Shown: positions 52,073-61,767 of the stretch, in pieces
Position numbering within the stretch: the stretch's first letter is position 1
Layout of the letters: each line of letters starts with the position of its first letter
NCBI GenBank assembly: GCA_963826505.1
Contig: CAWGXG010000006.1
Location: 496,001-560,000, forward strand
Direction of reading: 5' to 3'
DNA length: 64,000 nucleotides
Origin: CAWGXG01 sp963826505
GTDB taxonomy: Bacteria > Chloroflexota > Anaerolineae > Aggregatilineales > Aggregatilineaceae
The notes under the pieces: model-generated
Told to the model about the DNA's origin: nothing
Databases searched by the model: none
What the model saw: the letters and a program-made list of their open reading frames with translations, nothing else
Translations under genes and position numbers: made by a program

Positions 52073-52783
52073 CTATTGCCGCCGGTTCCCCATCAGGCGC
52101 AGCATGAACAGGAACATGTTGATGAAATCCAGGTAAAGTTCGAGCGCGCCAAATACTCCGAGCTTGGCCGTTGCTTCTCCGTCCTGCAGGCTGATTTCCG
52201 CCGCCATGCGACCGATGCGCTGCGTGTCATAGGCCGTCAATGCCGTGAAGATCAGCACACCCACCATGCTGATCAGCATATTCAGCGGGCCGCTGCTGAT
52301 GAACAGGCTAACCACCATAGCAATCACCAACCCGATGACGCCCATCATCAGATAGGTGCCCAACCCGGTCAGGTCAACCTGAGTGGTGTACCCAATAACG
52401 GACATGACGCCGAACAATACGGCTGTCGCGGCGAAGGCCGAAATGACGGTCGCACTGGTGAAGGCCAGCAGCACCATAGAGAGTGTGAACCCGTTCAGCG
52501 CGGCGTAGGCGAAAAACAACAGCATGGCCGTCCCGGACGACACACGTCTGAAGCCAGCGCTCAACCCCAGGACCATTCCGAACTCAGCCACCACGGCTAC
52601 CAGGAAGATGACCGGGTTGGCAGCCAGATTAATGAGCGATGTGTCAATCGTCAGCGCCGCCACGACCGTTGACAGCAGCATGCCCAGCCCCATCCAGGTG
52701 TAGACCTGGCGCATGACCGGCTGCAAATCGATTCCCCATTGCTGGGGATAGACCATACTTCCATTTCGATTGGACACCCTCAT
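52073..52783 (-). CDS. Bax inhibitor-1 (BI-1/YccA/YbhL) family membrane protein
   Basis: A 236-residue membrane protein with seven predicted helices, starting YTWMGLGMLLSTVVAALTI and ending in LELYLDFINMFLFMLRLMG, the BI-1 signature end. AALNGFTLSMVLLAFT and FTALTAYDTQRIG (with the Asp pair region) are typical of the BI-1 superfamily, which includes the bacterial calcium-leak protein BsYetJ; two Asp residues act as pH sensor there, and the YDTQ Asp matches one of them. It probably works as a cation leak or stabiliser of the membrane protease system. The gene is just upstream of the two-component genes, reading the same way. Confidence 0.85.
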   Translation of the reverse strand: MRVSNRNGSMVYPQQWGIDLQPVMRQVYTWMGLGMLLSTVVAALTIDTSLINLAANPVIFLVAVVAEFGMVLGLSAGFRRVSSGTAMLLFFAYAALNGFTLSMVLLAFTSATVISAFAATAVLFGVMSVIGYTTQVDLTGLGTYLMMGVIGLVIAMVVSLFISSGPLNMLISMVGVLIFTALTAYDTQRIGRMAAEISLQDGEATAKLGVFGALELYLDFINMFLFMLRLMGNRRQ

Positions 52784-53166
52784 GATGCTGCCTCCTTGCT
52801 GGGTTACTGCGACCTGGATGTGAAACGGGGGAGGGCGCGACGGAATTTGTATGTCAGTACGCGGCTGTCCGCGCTCAATATATCTTTTTCGTTATCACTA
52901 TCATCGTTCGCAGGTGTTACAGGCGTTCGGCAGGCATGTCACAACATTAATCCAGGCTGTCACCGATTGGTGACAGCATCACCTCGGGATGGGGCGAATT
53001 GAAGACGTTGGCGGGCGGTCCGACCGCCGACGAAGCCTGGCGTGTGCTTGATCGTCTTGAATCTTGAGCGTGCGGAGGGCCGGTTTCTGGAAGGAATCGT
53101 CTGCAGGAATAGACCGTGGGCGTTGTTCGCGCGTTCCCTTACATCACCCCGCCTCAGAACACCATA
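52784..53166. other. intergenic region with a 9-bp hairpin/palindrome
   Basis: About 380 bp between the Mg-ATPase stop and the BI-1 start, both leftward. GCTGTCACC (52956-52964) and GGTGACAGC (52969-52977) form a perfect inverted repeat with a 4-nt spacer. It may end the Mg-ATPase transcript or act as an operator. No gene is visible in the rest. Confidence 0.45.
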
Positions 53167-55707
53167 TCATGTTGAATAATGCCGGTAGAACCAGCGTTTG
53201 GTGGCCTCCGCGCTGGCGAAAAAAACCAGCGCTATGGCAATCACTGCACCCAGCAGAGGCAGCGACAGCGTCTTGAACCCCAATACGCTTGCCAGCGGCG
53301 TGTAAGGCATCGCCAGCACGATCGCGATGACCAGCGCCGTCATGCCGAGCATCGCGCGGCTGGGGCGACTGTGGCTAAACGGCAGCCGGGTGCGCACGGC
53401 GAAAACGACCAGCGTCGCCGACAAAACGGATTCGACAAACCAGCCGGTGCGGAACGTCTCCGCGTTGGCGTTGAACAGCAGCAGCAAAACGCCAAAAGTC
53501 AGGTAGTCGAACACGGAGCTAAGCGTTCCGAAGACCGCCATGAAACGGCGGATGAAGGCGATGTTCCAGCGATGGGGCTGCTGGATAAAGACCGGATCCA
53601 CATTATCGTTGGCGATGGTCATCTCGGGCAGGTCGGTCAGGAAGTTGATGAACAGAATTTGTTTGGGCAGCATCGGTAGAAACGACAGGAACAACGAGGC
53701 GCCCGCCATGCTGAACATGTTCCCAAAGTTGGCGCTGGTTGCCATGAACACGTATTTGAGTGTGTTGGCGAAAGTGGTACGTCCTTGGATAATGCCCTGG
53801 TGCAATACGGCTAAATCCTGCCGCATCAGCACAAAGTCCGCCGCATCCTTGGCGACATCGACCGCGTTCTCGACGGAAATACCCACGTCTGCCGCGTGTA
53901 GGGCCGGGGCATCGTTGATGCCATCGCCCATATAACTGACGACGTGGCCCATCTTCTTGAGCGCCAGGATAATGCGCTCTTTCTGGTTGGGATCGACTTC
54001 CGCGAACAGGTTGGCGCGGTCTGCGGCTTGCCAAAGCGCTTCTTCGTGCAGGTTATCGAGGTCGGCGCCAGTGAGTACGCCGGTGAGCTTCAAGCCTACT
54101 GCGTCGGCGGTGTGCTGGGCGACCAGCCGGTTGTCCCCGGTGATGATCTTCAACTGCACGCCGAGTTCGGCCAGGTCTGCGATAGTCTCCTGCACGCCTG
54201 TTTTGGGCGGATCGAAGAACAGCAGGAAGCCGCAGAAGGTCAAGCCATGCTCATCATCATGTGAGTACGCCGGTTGGGGACCGACCGGCTTGACCGCGAT
54301 GCCCAGGACGCGCAACCCCTGTGCGCTCCAGTCGCTGAACCGCTGCCGGATGGCGGCGTGATGGGCGTCGTCCAATGGGGTGGTCGCCGCGCCGTCCTGC
54401 ACCAGCGTACACACCGCTAAGACATTGTCGAGCGCGCCTTTGACGATCAACTGCCGCGTGTCGCCGTCCTGAACGACCACGCCCAGCCTTCTGCGAACGA
54501 AGTCGTAGGGGATCTCGTCCAGTTTGACGACGCCGGTGGTCTCTGGCGTGGCGTAGCTGATCACGGCTTCGTCCAGCGGGTTAGCCAGCCCTGTCTGGAA
54601 GTGCGCGTTGAGATAAGCGTAACGGAACACCGCATCGGAGGATTGCCCGTCGACACCCAACGCGCCATCGAGCCGGACCACGCCCTCGGTTAGCGTGCCG
54701 GTCTTGTCGGTGCACAGCACGTCCATGCTGCCAAAATTCTCGATCGATGCCAAACGGCGTACGATCACGCCTGCGTCTGCCATGGCGCGCGCGCCTTTCG
54801 ACAGGTTGACGTTGATAATGGCGGGGAGCAGTTGGGGTGTCAGACCGACGGCCAGGGCAATTGAGAACAGCAGCGAGTCGAGCACCGGCTTTTTGAAATA
54901 GACGTTCGTGGCGAACACAGCGATCACCAGCACGAACATGACTTCGCTGAGCAGGTAGCCCAGGCGACGCACGCCGCGCTCGAATTCGGTTTCCGGGGAT
55001 CGCAGAGTCAGCTTGCTCGCGATCTGGCCAAAGGCAGTGTTCGTGCCCGTCTTGACGACCAACACGCGCCCTGTGCCGCTGCGTACATTCGTGCCCATGA
55101 ACACACAATTGGTCCGTTCGGCGAGGCCGGCAGTGGCGATCACTGGCCCGGCTTTCTTCTCGACCGGAAAGGTTTCGCCGGTCAGGACGGCCTGGTTGAC
55201 GAATAAATCGCAGGCGTCCAGCACGATTCCATCTGCTGGTACGAGGCTGCCTGCCAACAGCAGCACGACGTCACCGGGCACAATGTTTTCAGCGGCTACT
55301 TGCTGTTCCTGACCATCTCTCACGACGGTGGTCTTGATCTGGACCTGGGCGCGCAGTTTTTCCGCAGCGGTGTTGGCGCTGTATTCCTGTGCAAAGCTCA
55401 AACCGGCGCTGCCCAACACGATTCCCAGCACGATGATTGCGTCCACCCAGTCGCCGACCGCGGCTGAGATCAAGGTGGCGACGAGCAGAATGAGGACGAT
55501 CGGGCTTTTGAACTGGCTGAGAAAGACGCGTAGCGCCGTTGTTTTCTGGCGCGTCTTCAACGTGTTCGGCCCGATTTGTTCCAGTCGGGCGGTGGCGTCT
55601 GGCCCACTCAACCCGTCGGGGCTGCTGTGCAGCGTCTGGATCAGGCTATCAGGCGGCTGATTCCAATAAGCGTCAGGGTGTTCGACCACATGGAGTTGGT
55701 TACTCAT
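53167..55707 (-). CDS. mgtA: magnesium-transporting P-type ATPase (MgtA/MgtB type)
   Basis: An 846-residue P3-type ATPase. The cation N-domain (LSGPDATARLEQIGPNTL) precedes helices 1-2 (FKSPIVLILLVATLISAAVGDW). The actuator domain contains the TGE motif in LTGETFPVEKK. The phosphorylated Asp is in DKTGTLTEGVVRL, the hinge is MGDGINDAPALHAADVGIS, and VALTPQLLPAIINVNL in the M4 region (VGLTPQLLP here) is the MgtA-type transport motif. VDVAKDAADFVLM follows. It imports Mg2+ driven by ATP. ATG 55707 with AGAGG upstream is chosen over TTG 55710. No mgtC or leader RNA is evident upstream. Confidence 0.92.
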   Translation of the reverse strand: MSNQLHVVEHPDAYWNQPPDSLIQTLHSSPDGLSGPDATARLEQIGPNTLKTRQKTTALRVFLSQFKSPIVLILLVATLISAAVGDWVDAIIVLGIVLGSAGLSFAQEYSANTAAEKLRAQVQIKTTVVRDGQEQQVAAENIVPGDVVLLLAGSLVPADGIVLDACDLFVNQAVLTGETFPVEKKAGPVIATAGLAERTNCVFMGTNVRSGTGRVLVVKTGTNTAFGQIASKLTLRSPETEFERGVRRLGYLLSEVMFVLVIAVFATNVYFKKPVLDSLLFSIALAVGLTPQLLPAIINVNLSKGARAMADAGVIVRRLASIENFGSMDVLCTDKTGTLTEGVVRLDGALGVDGQSSDAVFRYAYLNAHFQTGLANPLDEAVISYATPETTGVVKLDEIPYDFVRRRLGVVVQDGDTRQLIVKGALDNVLAVCTLVQDGAATTPLDDAHHAAIRQRFSDWSAQGLRVLGIAVKPVGPQPAYSHDDEHGLTFCGFLLFFDPPKTGVQETIADLAELGVQLKIITGDNRLVAQHTADAVGLKLTGVLTGADLDNLHEEALWQAADRANLFAEVDPNQKERIILALKKMGHVVSYMGDGINDAPALHAADVGISVENAVDVAKDAADFVLMRQDLAVLHQGIIQGRTTFANTLKYVFMATSANFGNMFSMAGASLFLSFLPMLPKQILFINFLTDLPEMTIANDNVDPVFIQQPHRWNIAFIRRFMAVFGTLSSVFDYLTFGVLLLLFNANAETFRTGWFVESVLSATLVVFAVRTRLPFSHSRPSRAMLGMTALVIAIVLAMPYTPLASVLGFKTLSLPLLGAVIAIALVFFASAEATKRWFYRHYST

Positions 55708-56015
55708 CAAATGACCTCTGGTCGACCTCGAAGTACGGTTACTATGTCACAGATAACCGAACTGTGCCAAGTTGCTGGCGTTCTCCACAGAGTGTGATTC
55801 TACGCCAGGATGGCGATTGGCGACCAGTCGGAAACGGCGAGGTTAGTAGTGACGATGAGGACACCCCGGTCGTGTGAAAAGCAGCAGGACGGGAACAACA
55901 ACTATGCGCCGGAAGGAAAAAACGGGACGAAGCCCGGCTTAGCCTGAGCGCCTCCCCCCGCAGCAATACTTCGGCTTTACTTCATGTGAATTGACTAAGA
56001 ATCTTCAACCTGACA
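55708..56015. other. intergenic region between divergent genes
   Basis: About 310 bp. A weak leftward promoter (minus strand TTGGCA at 55765-55770 and CATAGT at 55741-55746, 18-bp spacer) may serve mgtA. The remainder shows no gene. Confidence 0.35.
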
Positions 56016-56045
56016 TTGGCACCTGCTTGTTAAGCTCTGTAAGAT
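56016..56045 (+). promoter_or_regulatory. promoter for the AIM24-like gene
   Basis: TTGGCA (56016-56021) and TAAGAT (56040-56045) with an 18-bp spacer, 35 bp before ATG 56081. Confidence 0.45.
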
Positions 56046-56080
56046 CTAACGTACCAGTAAGCTTAACGAGGTATCGCAGC

Positions 56081-56779
56081 ATGTCACAGCGTCCCGTTCT
56101 CTTACCTTCGTCCGCGCACGACGAAACCTTCGCGGGTTTCACCTATCACCTTGAGGGCGAGCTCGTGCCTGTCCTGACAGTCGAACTCTCGCCCGGGAAC
56201 TCCGTCTACTTCGAGCATCATATCCTGCTCTGGAAAAACACCACAGTGGACATTGGTATCCGTCCGATGAAGGGCGCGCTCAAGCGCATGATGGCAGGCA
56301 TTCAGATCTTCGTCACGGAGGCATCCGGCCAGGGCCAGATCGCCTTTAGCCGGGACGGTGTTGGGCACATCTTCGCTATCCATATGAACCAGGGCAATGA
56401 GCTGCATGTCCGCGAGCACCAGTTTCTGGCCGCTACACACACTATCGATTACAGCTTCGAGCGCGTGAAGGGCTATGCCAACATGCTTATGGGCAGCACC
56501 GGCTTCTTCATCGACAAGTTTCACAGCACTCGCGGCGAAGGCATCCTGTGGCTGCACGGCTATGGTAATGTCTTCGAAAAGGTCCTTGCAGTTGGCGAAC
56601 AGATTGATGTAGAGCCTGGAGGCTGGCTCTACAAAGACACGTCGGTGAAGATGGATACCAATATCCAGCGTATGAGTACCGGTCTGTTCGGCGGCATGAG
56701 TTTCATCACCAACCGTTTCACCGGTCCCGGTCGCGTTGGCATCCAATCCATGTACATGCACCTCGAGACAGCCGAATGA
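56081..56779 (+). CDS. AIM24-family (TIGR00266-like) protein
   Basis: A 232-residue soluble beta-rich protein of the AIM24 family, named after a yeast mitochondrial protein, with bacterial members of unknown role. Hallmarks are VELSPGNSVYFEHHILLWKN in shorter form, GIQIFVTEASGQGQIAFSRDG, GHIFAIHMNQGNELHVREHQ and FEVEPGGWLYKD-like IDVEPGGWLYKD. ATG 56081 has GAGGT 8 nt upstream; the open frame continues back to 55991 without similarity. A hairpin terminator follows the stop, so it is monocistronic. It is not linked to a known pathway here. Confidence 0.82.
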   Translation: MSQRPVLLPSSAHDETFAGFTYHLEGELVPVLTVELSPGNSVYFEHHILLWKNTTVDIGIRPMKGALKRMMAGIQIFVTEASGQGQIAFSRDGVGHIFAIHMNQGNELHVREHQFLAATHTIDYSFERVKGYANMLMGSTGFFIDKFHSTRGEGILWLHGYGNVFEKVLAVGEQIDVEPGGWLYKDTSVKMDTNIQRMSTGLFGGMSFITNRFTGPGRVGIQSMYMHLETAE

Positions 56780-56812
56780 CCTGCCGCCGATAAGCACAGT
56801 AATCAAAGCTTG

Positions 56813-56840
56813 GAACCGGGTGAATTCGCCCGGTTCTTGT
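56813..56840 (+). terminator. rho-independent terminator after the AIM24-like gene
   Basis: GAACCGGG (56813-56820) pairs with CCCGGTTC (56829-56836), 8-nt loop, then TTGTTGT. Confidence 0.7.
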
Positions 56841-57208
56841 TGTGGCGTGCTGCTGTTATAAGGTGGCGGGACATTCCAAAACGCCTAGAATGCGCCCAAC
56901 GAAAAAGATGTGACGAGTCGAAAAAACGGAAACATAGTGACCGGAGGGCGGTGGCGATGTAATTGTCCCATAATCCCTTGGTTAGTGGTGAATATCCGGA
57001 ATAATATGCAACTAGGCTAACTTGTTGCTTTATAGACTGCTTAGTTATAGAAACAAGGGTTACAATTAGAGTATGAACAGCGCTTCGGTCATTCATCGAT
57101 GGAGCGCGACATTCCTACGTCCTTTGAGAAAGGGCGCGCCCGCTTTGCTTGAACCGCCACCGGATCGTGCATAGTTGATGCGCCATCGGGCGACCATGTT
57201 CTCAGGAT
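56841..57208. other. leader region of the CheB-CheR-PAS gene
   Basis: About 370 bp without a gene. A possible promoter is TTGTTG (57022-57027) with TATAGA (57046-57051), 18-bp spacer, leaving a leader of about 150 nt. No clear riboswitch fold is evident by eye. Confidence 0.3.
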
Positions 57209-60200
57209 ATGAGCAACGCCATGCCTAGAAAAAAGAAACCAACACCCGATCCCTCGGAACCACCACACGAGGCGCAGAAAACCGCGCACGGCGCTCCTTT
57301 GGACGAGCCGGGCGATATCGCCCGGCAAGAACAAACCACCCCATCCCTTGACCAGGAATTGGACGAATTCCCGATTGTGGGCATCGGCACGTCAGCCGGT
57401 GGGCTGGAGGCACTTGAGTCGTTCTTCCGCCATATGAACTGTCCCTGTGGTATAGGGTTTCTCCTGGTGCAGCATCTCGATCCTACGCATGCCAGCATGC
57501 TGGTGGATCTCATCAAACGCTTTACGCCCATGCAGGTTATTCAGGTCGAGGATGGCATGCGTGTTCATCCGGACTGTGTCCATATTATTCCGCCCAATCG
57601 CGATATGGCTCTATTTCGCGGTAAGCTGCATTTGATGGAGCCGGTTGAACGCCGAGGGCTGCGCCTCCCTATCGATTATCTCTTCCGTTCTTTAGCCGAA
57701 GACTTGAAGGAAAAAGCGATCTGCGTAGTGCTTTCGGGCACCGGGACGGATGGCACATTGGGGGTGAAGGAGGTCCGCGGCGTGGGTGGCATGACAATGG
57801 TCCAGGACCCCGAAACCGCCAAATACGACGGTATGCCGCGCAGCGCGATCGCGACCGGCATGGTTGATTACATCCTGCCTGCTGAGAAAATGCCGGAACA
57901 ACTGATCCGCTACGTTGAGCGATTTTTCGGTACGGGGATCAGGCCAGCCGTATCCGTGGTGCCCAAAGAAACGGATGCTGTAGAAAAAATCTTCATATTG
58001 TTACGCAGACATACCCGGCATGATTTTTCGCTCTACAAACGCAACACGATCAACCGCCGAATAGAACGCCGCATGATGGTCAACCAGATCGACCGCCTGG
58101 AGGATTATGTGCGGTTTCTTCGGCAGAATACGTATGAGATCGAAACCCTGTTCCGAGAGCTGCTTATCGGCGTGACCAGCTTCTTTCGTGATGCGGAGGC
58201 GTTCGAAGTTCTTGAACGCGAAGCTCTCCCCCAACTGATCGCCAACCGGCGGTCCGATCGACCTATCCGCATCTGGGTGCCGGGCTGTTCGACCGGTGAG
58301 GAAGCCTATTCGATCGCGATCCTCATTCGGGAGCGATTGAGTGCATGCGAACAGGACTGTGAAGTCCAGATCTATGCCACCGATATCGACGAGCGGGCTA
58401 TAGAGAAAGCCCGCCTGGGGATTTATCCCGACAGCATTGCTGCCGACGTAACACCCCAACGTTTGCAGCGCTTTTTTACCAGGGAAGATAATGCTTACCA
58501 TATCACCAAGCAGATTCGGGAAATGGTGGTGTTCGCCGTCCAAAGTATCACCAAAGATCCCCCATTCTCGCGTATGGATTTGATTAGCTGTCGCAACCTG
58601 TTGATTTATCTTGGGCCAGCGCTGCAAAAGAAGGTGATCCCTCTCTTTCACTATGGCCTGGCGTTAGGCGGATTTCTGTTTTTGGGCACATCGGAGACGT
58701 TGGGAGAATTCGACAGTTATTTTCATGCCATCGACCGAAAAGCCAAGTTGTTTCAACGCACCACCAACGAAGCAGTTCCACAAAGCGTGTTGGATTTTTC
58801 TCAACCCCCATTGATTGACGAGGATGTGCGCATGGTTCCGGCTAAACCTGAGAAACCTCAAAATATCCGCGAAATCGCCGAAAAAACGCTCCTTCAGGAG
58901 TACTCACCGCCGTGTGTGATTATCAACGAGCAGAGTGATATCCTGTTCTTTCACGGCAAAACAACTGATTTTCTGGATCCGGCCAGTGGCGAGGCCAGCC
59001 TGAACATCCTGCGTATGGTGCGCGAAGATTTACGCCTGCCGATCAGTTCGGCGCTGCGCAAGGCATTCACACACCAGCATGACGTCATTCACGAGAATAT
59101 CCGCCTGCAAACCGGGTCAGATACCCGGATGATCCGTCTGGTCATAAAGCCCCTGGCGGATCGGCCCCTCTATATGGTGATCTTCGAAGACATTCCCATG
59201 GTTGGCCGGGTGGAGTTGGCAGAACATGCGGGGGATGTCACCGACGAGCGCGACCGGCAGCTTCAGGATATGGAACGGGAATTGCAGTCCACCCGCGAAT
59301 ATCTGCAAACAACGATCGAAGAATTGGAGACGACCAACGAAGAACTCAAATCCACCAACGAGGAACTGCAATCCGCTAACGAGGAACTCCAGAGCACCAA
59401 CGAGGAATTGGAAACTGCCAAAGAAGAATTACAGTCGGTCAATGAGGAGCTAATCACCGTCAATTCCGAGCTGCAAAGCAAGATTGATGAACTCCAACAT
59501 GCCAATAACGACCTCAATAACCTGCTGGCCAACGTGGAAGTGGGCATTGTTTTTTTGGATAACGAGCTGAACATTCAACGCTTTAATTCGTCTGCTACCC
59601 AGCTTATCAACCTCATCCACACCGATATTGGACGGCCCATTGGGCATATCGTTTCCAATCTGATCTATGATGGGTTAGTGCGCGACGCGCGTATGGTGCT
59701 GGATACGCTGGTACCCAAGCGGATCGAGGTCCAGTCTCCCGAGGGACGCTGGTTTTCTATGCGCATCCGGCCCTACCGGACGGTCAATAATGCGATCGTG
59801 GGGCTGGTGGTTACATTTTCGGAAATCACGGATCAAAAAGAGATCCAGGCCCAACTCGCCATGGCGCGCGACTATGCTGAAAACATTGTGTCGACCATTC
59901 GCGAGCCTTTGATCGTGTTGGATGAAGACTTGCAGGTAGTGACGGCCAGTCGTTCGTTCTACAAGACGTTTCAGACGACATCTGCGGCAATCGAAGGGCA
60001 ATCTATCTATACTATTAGTAACCAACAATGGGACATTCCTCAACTGCGGGAGCTGCTGGAGCGTGTGCTGCCAGAAAACGAATCTTTTGAAAATTACCGG
60101 GTTGAGTACGATTTTGCCCTGCTTGGTCGCCGCGTGTTTTCGCTCAATGCCCGGCAAATGTACCGCATTGAAGGCAAATCGCGTTTGATTCTTCTTGCCC

Positions 60201-60229
60201 TTGAAGATATTACTGGCCATGAGGAGTGA
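57209..60229 (+). CDS. CheB-CheR-coiled-coil-PAS fusion signalling protein
   Basis: A 1006-residue cytoplasmic protein. A CheB methylesterase domain (about 52-240) has the catalytic triad S62 in GIGTSAGG, H89 in LVQHLDPTH and D181 in SGTGTDG. No receiver domain precedes it. A CheR methyltransferase domain (about 255-490) has the SAM site WVPGCSTGEEAYS and the SCRNLLIYL motif. A long coiled coil (about 680-775) repeats TNEELKSTNEELQSANEEL-type heptads. Two PAS-like domains follow (about 775-890 and 895-1005), and the protein ends without a kinase. Such fusions often carry a histidine kinase; here a PAS kinase is encoded 28 bp downstream instead. It may methylate and demethylate its own coiled coil, which is Glu-rich. 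ATG 57209 or 57221. Confidence 0.85.
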   Translation: MSNAMPRKKKPTPDPSEPPHEAQKTAHGAPLDEPGDIARQEQTTPSLDQELDEFPIVGIGTSAGGLEALESFFRHMNCPCGIGFLLVQHLDPTHASMLVDLIKRFTPMQVIQVEDGMRVHPDCVHIIPPNRDMALFRGKLHLMEPVERRGLRLPIDYLFRSLAEDLKEKAICVVLSGTGTDGTLGVKEVRGVGGMTMVQDPETAKYDGMPRSAIATGMVDYILPAEKMPEQLIRYVERFFGTGIRPAVSVVPKETDAVEKIFILLRRHTRHDFSLYKRNTINRRIERRMMVNQIDRLEDYVRFLRQNTYEIETLFRELLIGVTSFFRDAEAFEVLEREALPQLIANRRSDRPIRIWVPGCSTGEEAYSIAILIRERLSACEQDCEVQIYATDIDERAIEKARLGIYPDSIAADVTPQRLQRFFTREDNAYHITKQIREMVVFAVQSITKDPPFSRMDLISCRNLLIYLGPALQKKVIPLFHYGLALGGFLFLGTSETLGEFDSYFHAIDRKAKLFQRTTNEAVPQSVLDFSQPPLIDEDVRMVPAKPEKPQNIREIAEKTLLQEYSPPCVIINEQSDILFFHGKTTDFLDPASGEASLNILRMVREDLRLPISSALRKAFTHQHDVIHENIRLQTGSDTRMIRLVIKPLADRPLYMVIFEDIPMVGRVELAEHAGDVTDERDRQLQDMERELQSTREYLQTTIEELETTNEELKSTNEELQSANEELQSTNEELETAKEELQSVNEELITVNSELQSKIDELQHANNDLNNLLANVEVGIVFLDNELNIQRFNSSATQLINLIHTDIGRPIGHIVSNLIYDGLVRDARMVLDTLVPKRIEVQSPEGRWFSMRIRPYRTVNNAIVGLVVTFSEITDQKEIQAQLAMARDYAENIVSTIREPLIVLDEDLQVVTASRSFYKTFQTTSAAIEGQSIYTISNQQWDIPQLRELLERVLPENESFENYRVEYDFALLGRRVFSLNARQMYRIEGKSRLILLALEDITGHEE

Positions 60230-60257
60230 AGGGCCATAAGTTAGGAGGACAGTTGTA

Positions 60258-61547
60258 ATGGTCGCTAATCAGGCGACTAATCCTGATCCGGATGCGAAAC
60301 GCCGTCAACGTGCCGAAGAAATCCTTCGCGAACGCGCCTCAGCCGAGTTGGAGGATCTTTCCCCGGAAGATGCACGCTTGCTGTTTCACGAACTCCAGGT
60401 GCACCAAATTGAGTTGGAGATGCAAAATGAAGAACTGCGTCAGGCTCAATTTGAAATCGAAAGTATGCGCGATCAATATGCGGACCTGTATGATTTTGCG
60501 CCGGTTGGATATCTTACGCTTGAGGCGAACGGGTTGATCTCCCGGGCCAATCTCACCAGCGTGGTGATGTTAGGCAGAGTGCGAAGCGAACTCCTCAAAC
60601 AGCCATTTTCGCGATTTGTTTTCAAGGACGATCAGAATATCTATTATCTTCATTTCAGGCGGATTTTTGAAACTCAGACTCCCCAATCCTTCGAACTCAG
60701 ATTGACGAGCAGCGCCGGGTCGCCGTTTCACGCGCGTCTGGATGGGGCCATAGTCAAGGATGGCAACGAGAATGTGAGCCAATGCCGGATCGCGCTGAGT
60801 GATATCACGCAGCAGAAGCAGGCAGACTCCTTGCGACATGAAACGGAAAGTTTGCGCGACCAGTTGATGCTGACCATCGCCCACGAATTTCGCACGCCCT
60901 TGACCATTATTCTGACATCCAGCGCTATTCTCGAGAAATACCAGAGGAGCCTATCTCAGGCGCAGCGCGATGAGCGCCTCAAAAAGATAAGCAACCAGGT
61001 AAAACATCTGGAAGAAATGTTGGATTCGCTCACGTTTGTGGTCAAAGCCAAGCGTGCTTATATCGACTATCAACCCACATGGGTTGATCTGGTCGCATTC
61101 TGCACTGAGATCATTGATAATCTGCAAGGCATGACGTTCCCGGAGCACGCATTGACTTTTACCACGCAGGGGCAGGTTAGCGGTCTGTATGCCGATCGGG
61201 ACGTGTTGGACCGCATGCTGACCAACCTCATCTCGAACGCCATAAAGTATTCCCCACACGGCGGCAAAGTAGAACTGCATGTCAGCGGTGACACGGAAAA
61301 ACTCGTCTTTCAGATTAGCGATGAAGGGATCGGCATTCCCCCGGAGGCCCACCAGCGAATCTTTGAGCCTTTTTACCGGGCCCCAAATGCCGGACCGGCG
61401 GGGGGCATTGGCATGGGACTGACAATTGTGCAAGAGTCGGTCAAGCTGCTTGGCGGCACAATCGAATGCCAAAGTGCGTTGGATTCTGGCACGACATTTA
61501 CTGTCAGGATCCCGGTTGGAGGTACGGACCTTCGGAAGGAGGGGTGA
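60258..61547 (+). CDS. PAS-domain sensor histidine kinase
   Basis: A 429-residue soluble kinase. The N-terminus is a charged coiled coil (residues 10-75, LHELQVHQIELEMQNEELRQ-like). One PAS domain (about 75-190) starts YDFAPVGYLTLEANGLI and ends ALSDITQQKQ. HisKA carries phospho-acceptor H209 in LTIAHEFRTPLT; HATPase_c has LISNAIKYSPHGG, ISDEGIGIPP and GGIGMGLTIVQESV. AGGAGG precedes ATG 60258 and the gene is 28 bp after the CheB-CheR-PAS gene, so the pair is likely an operon in which the split kinase receives its signal. No receiver gene is adjacent, so the response regulator is elsewhere. Confidence 0.9.
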   Translation: MVANQATNPDPDAKRRQRAEEILRERASAELEDLSPEDARLLFHELQVHQIELEMQNEELRQAQFEIESMRDQYADLYDFAPVGYLTLEANGLISRANLTSVVMLGRVRSELLKQPFSRFVFKDDQNIYYLHFRRIFETQTPQSFELRLTSSAGSPFHARLDGAIVKDGNENVSQCRIALSDITQQKQADSLRHETESLRDQLMLTIAHEFRTPLTIILTSSAILEKYQRSLSQAQRDERLKKISNQVKHLEEMLDSLTFVVKAKRAYIDYQPTWVDLVAFCTEIIDNLQGMTFPEHALTFTTQGQVSGLYADRDVLDRMLTNLISNAIKYSPHGGKVELHVSGDTEKLVFQISDEGIGIPPEAHQRIFEPFYRAPNAGPAGGIGMGLTIVQESVKLLGGTIECQSALDSGTTFTVRIPVGGTDLRKEG

Positions 61548-61767
61548 ATCCTGCGTTTGACACCTGATAGGGAAACGCGTCGAAAAGCGGCCAGCGTAGT
61601 ATTGGCCTACCTAGATGCACTCCTCAGCAATGCCGATCGAAAAAATCCTCCCCGCTGCCCGTAGAGTCTTGAACCGCTCAATTCGCTTTACATCGTTCTC
61701 ACTAACCGTCCGATGAGAGACCGCAGTACATTACTCTAAGAGAGAACGTGTCACCGGTGAAAATCGC

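Noticed and set aside
59240..59530. DNA-level tandem repeat in the CheB-CheR-PAS gene
   Set aside because: The repeated GAGGAACT-type units are codons of coiled-coil heptads (NEEL pattern), not a mobile or CRISPR repeat.
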